Assembly (NCBI GenBank): GCA_027083715.1 | Contig: JALWNR010000035.1 | Location: forward strand, 1 to 8,145 | From: Bacteroidales bacterium | GTDB taxonomy: Bacteria > Bacteroidota > Bacteroidia > Bacteroidales > NBLH01 | Length of the DNA: 8,145 nucleotides | Reading direction: 5' to 3' | In this document: in pieces, positions 5,644 through 8,145 of the stretch | Layout of the letters: each line of letters opens with the position of its first letter | Numbering within the stretch: the first letter of the stretch is position 1 | Notes under the pieces: generated by a model | What the model was told of the DNA's origin: nothing | The model's input: only the letters and a program-made list of their open reading frames with translations | The model's database searches: none | Translations under genes and position numbers: made by a program

Positions 5644-8028
5644 TTATTGTTTCAATACCAATTTTCCCTCTGCATTTTCAATAATTTCATTTCTGTTCAT
5701 CATTTGCTTACGGTATTTTCCCGTATTGTACAGTGGAGCCTGATCATCGTAATGATCGCTCATAATTCTACCCGATTGTCCGGTAGGAATTATGCTCAAA
5801 GCATTGTCCAAATCGGCAAAATCAATCAAAGTGCGTTGCGAAGGACCGTAAGTTGATTTGTACATGCCTGAGCCGTTAAAATGAAAATCAATATTATTAA
5901 TTACCTGATTACCACCAAAAACGCCTGTACCGCCAACATTAAAAATCTTAGCCAATATTCCGCCTTGTCTGCCAATCGGGTGTTGATGCTCTAATGTGTG
6001 TACTTTTCCCCATTTCCATTCATCAATATTATCACCCAATTGCTTTTTTAGTTCTTCAATGCTTTGCTCAAAAGCCAAATTAAAAATATCACTTCTTTTT
6101 TCAATTGTTTCCGTTTTTACATTATCCCACCAAACAGAGCTATTGTTGGAGAAAAGTGCCGGATAAGTACGTTGCATCATATGTGTAGAAACAATTTTTC
6201 CGAAATCAAGTGCCCCAAGTTCGTCCTCAAAAGTATTTTCAAGGACTTTATAAAGCAGCTTGTAAAAAATCACGGGAGCTGTGTCGCCGGTTTGGTGGTT
6301 TCCGTCCCATTTTTGCAAAATATCATAGGCTTTACTTTCGAGCTTATTTAATTTGTTTTTATCAATAGTTGACAATATCAGTTTTGCTTCCCGAACATGT
6401 AAAGTAGAAACTGCATCTGTTTGCATTGCTTTTAAATCCTCAATATCCCATTTTTTATCCTGATTTAATAAAGAAACAATCCGTTTTGCACGATCTTCGG
6501 GGGCATAATATCCGGGGTATAAAATTCCGGCTGTTGTATCCGGTTGATTATTTGCCGAATACACATATCCCCAAGGGGGGTTTATTGCTTTCGGATTATC
6601 TTTAAAGTCATAAAAACCAAGAAATTCATCTTTGCCGCTTGCACCATCTAAAATTAAATTAGGCTGAACATGTGCCGGACGTTTAATGAGTTTTGCTGCT
6701 GCCCACCAGCCAATATTTCCTTCTTTGTCTCCACACATTACATTTAGTCCGGGTGCGGCAATTAAGCTTGCGGCATGTGCAACATCATCAATTTTTTTTG
6801 CATGATTGATTTTGTAAAAAGCTTCGAGGATTTGTGTTTTTGTCTGATTAAATGTCCACCAAACGGCAATTGGGTCGCTTTTTTTATATCCCGATAAAAC
6901 TTCATTCATGATGGGTCCGTGGCGACTAACTTTTATGGTGAAATCAATTGCTGAATCGCCTTTTATCTTAATTTTTTCATTAATAATTTGTAAATCTTCC
7001 CAGTGGTCTTTAAACCAAACCTGATTAGGATTATCAGGATTCAGCTTTTCGCGGAACATATCCAGATCATCGTTTTCAAACATGGTTAAGCCCCATGCTA
7101 CATTACGGTTGTGCCCCAGCAGGGCAAAAGGCACTCCGGCAAGATAATTTCCGTAAATACTGTATCCGGGATATTCAATATGCGCTTCAAACCAAACTGC
7201 GGGTTGTGAGTAGGCTATGTGTGTGTCGTTAGCAAAAAGTACTTTTCCAGACTTTGATTTTTCGGGAGATAAAACCCAGCCATTGCTACCAACTAATAAG
7301 GGTAGGGGTAAGCCCGCTATTATTTTATCAATTTTATCGGCAAAGGCCAGTGTGCTGTCGATATTTGTATAAACCGGAATTTTTTTAGTTTCGGGAACAT
7401 AGTTTAAGGCAAAATCTTTTAAATATTTTTTGCCTAATTTTTGTCTGATTTTTTCCATTACGGGGTCAATCTTAAAAGCTGCCTGAAAAGTATAAGCCAT
7501 GTATCCGGCAATCATATACATATCTTCAACACTAAAATGCTCTTTGGGGATTCCTATCATAACAAATTCTACAGGAAAGCTGCCTTCGTCAATATATTGG
7601 TTAATTCCTGCTATATAAGCAGTAGCCGCTTCTTTGATTTCAGGATCTTCGTTAAAATAGGCCTTAATACTTTCTCTAGCTGTTTTTTTCAGTAATAAGG
7701 AGCGGAAAAATTTATCGGTTTCAATTAAATCTTTACCCAGAACTTCGGCAAGTCGTCCGCTTGCCACACGGCGCATCATTTCCATCTGAAAAAGACGCTC
7801 CTGAGCATGAACATAGCCTAATGCCATGTATGCATCGTGGCGATTTAGTGCATAAATATGCGGAATAGCCCATTTATCAAAATAAACATCAACTTTATCG
7901 TTTAGTCCTTTAATTGTTAGTTCTCCTTCATAATCAGGCTTTTGTCCCTGCATGTAGATGATGGTTCCTACGATTAAACCGATAATTACAAGTACAAAAT
8001 AAATCAAAATTCTTTTAAGAACAGCCAT
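5644..8028 (-). CDS. Penicillin acylase-family protein (Ntn hydrolase)
   Basis: A complete 794-residue protein. Family members are precursors that cleave themselves into alpha and beta chains; the new N-terminal Ser of the beta chain hydrolyses amide bonds in penicillins, N-acyl-homoserine lactones, acyl-peptides or similar compounds. Residues 1-27 are a KR start plus one hydrophobic helix (LIYFVLVIIGLIVGTII) without a lipobox Cys, so it is exported or membrane-anchored and acts in the periplasm. Motifs are WAIPHIYA (53-60), GYVHAQERLFQMEMMRR (71-87), GRLAEVLG (91-98), the cleavage site and nucleophile G247-S248-NGW, GKVLFANDTH (261-270), GHNRNVAWGLT (305-315), SRHGPI (368-373), the oxyanion-hole region SANNQP (491-496) and GGNQVINN (705-712). 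All expected catalytic features are present. The substrate cannot be told from the sequence. The ATG at 8028 has no Shine-Dalgarno sequence. The gene is convergent with the small membrane protein, 3 bp apart. Confidence 0.95.
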   Translation of the reverse strand: MAVLKRILIYFVLVIIGLIVGTIIYMQGQKPDYEGELTIKGLNDKVDVYFDKWAIPHIYALNRHDAYMALGYVHAQERLFQMEMMRRVASGRLAEVLGKDLIETDKFFRSLLLKKTARESIKAYFNEDPEIKEAATAYIAGINQYIDEGSFPVEFVMIGIPKEHFSVEDMYMIAGYMAYTFQAAFKIDPVMEKIRQKLGKKYLKDFALNYVPETKKIPVYTNIDSTLAFADKIDKIIAGLPLPLLVGSNGWVLSPEKSKSGKVLFANDTHIAYSQPAVWFEAHIEYPGYSIYGNYLAGVPFALLGHNRNVAWGLTMFENDDLDMFREKLNPDNPNQVWFKDHWEDLQIINEKIKIKGDSAIDFTIKVSRHGPIMNEVLSGYKKSDPIAVWWTFNQTKTQILEAFYKINHAKKIDDVAHAASLIAAPGLNVMCGDKEGNIGWWAAAKLIKRPAHVQPNLILDGASGKDEFLGFYDFKDNPKAINPPWGYVYSANNQPDTTAGILYPGYYAPEDRAKRIVSLLNQDKKWDIEDLKAMQTDAVSTLHVREAKLILSTIDKNKLNKLESKAYDILQKWDGNHQTGDTAPVIFYKLLYKVLENTFEDELGALDFGKIVSTHMMQRTYPALFSNNSSVWWDNVKTETIEKRSDIFNLAFEQSIEELKKQLGDNIDEWKWGKVHTLEHQHPIGRQGGILAKIFNVGGTGVFGGNQVINNIDFHFNGSGMYKSTYGPSQRTLIDFADLDNALSIIPTGQSGRIMSDHYDDQAPLYNTGKYRKQMMNRNEIIENAEGKLVLKQ

Positions 8029-8079
8029 GGCAGTAAGTTTAAGATTAATGTTTAAATATATAAATATTTAGAGGGATTG

Positions 8080-8087
8080 CAAAAATA
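8080..8087 (-). promoter_or_regulatory. Possible -7 promoter element for the penicillin acylase-family gene
   Basis: On the minus strand the bases read TATTTTTG, matching TAnnTTTG, 51 nt upstream of the ATG. The nearest TTG upstream is 26 nt away, which is too far for a standard -33. The element overlaps the start of the first 21-bp repeat copy. Confidence 0.35.
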
Positions 8088-8135
8088 CGTTTGGATTTTA
8101 TCACTTTCTATGACAAAATACGTTTGGATTTTATC
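8082..8135. repeat. Two direct copies of a 21-bp repeat, 33 bp apart
   Basis: The same 21 bases, beginning AAAATACGTTTG and ending GATTTTATC, occur at 8082-8102 and again at 8115-8135 without mismatch, separated by 12 unrelated bases. Each copy has an internal AAAAT/ATTTT inverted pair and a plus-strand TACGTTTG that fits the -7 consensus. The window ends ten bases after the second copy, so more copies may follow. They lie upstream of the acylase gene and could be paired operator sites or the start of a longer tandem array. Confidence 0.85.
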
Positions 8136-8145
8136 GGTATGTGTG

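Noticed and set aside
8082..8135. CRISPR array
   Set aside because: The repeat is 21 bp with only a 12-bp gap, two copies are visible and no cas gene is near; spacers of that length are not CRISPR-like.

Overview
The window is a piece of chromosome from a Bacteroidota bacterium, probably a free-living or gut/sediment anaerobe of the Bacteroidales/Marinilabiliales kind. The sequence is AT-rich. Several intergenic regions carry the TAnnTTTG -7 promoter element typical of this phylum, and most starts lack a clear Shine-Dalgarno sequence. The protein set fits: a Bacteroidota-style 3-dehydroquinate synthase, a stand-alone proline dehydrogenase, a tungsten aldehyde oxidoreductase-family enzyme (a hallmark of anaerobic or low-oxygen metabolism) and a membrane-anchored penicillin acylase-family hydrolase. 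The assignment rests on recognition of motifs and gene style, not on a database search.

Layout. The left edge (1-62, minus) holds the first 20 codons of a Rossmann-fold sugar-nucleotide epimerase, probably the LPS heptose epimerase HldD. Next is aroB (216-1268, minus), the second enzyme of the shikimate pathway. A 312-bp divergent spacer follows, with an unusual hairpin plus T-run, and then proline dehydrogenase (1581-2780, plus), which ends in a near-perfect rho-independent terminator. A perfect -7 element then precedes a 715-aa aldehyde:ferredoxin oxidoreductase-family gene (2958-5105, plus), which has its own terminator. A small two-helix membrane protein (5185-5640, plus) ends only 3 bp from the stop codon of a convergent penicillin acylase-family gene (5644-8028, minus). 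The right edge has two copies of a 21-bp direct repeat spaced 33 bp apart, in the upstream region of the acylase gene.

How the genes work together. These look mostly like independent single-gene transcription units: each plus-strand gene is bounded by a terminator or promoter, and the remaining pairs are divergent or convergent. The one plausible metabolic link is between proline dehydrogenase, whose product P5C is in equilibrium with glutamate-gamma-semialdehyde, and the next gene, an aldehyde-oxidising tungstoenzyme. The terminator and promoter between them mean this is not a simple operon, so the link is only a hypothesis.

No mobile element, CRISPR array, tRNA, rRNA or defence system is visible. 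The most unusual points are the non-canonical cofactor motifs of the AOR-family protein, the eukaryote-like motifs of the proline dehydrogenase, the spaced direct repeat at the right end, and the structured element upstream of proline dehydrogenase.
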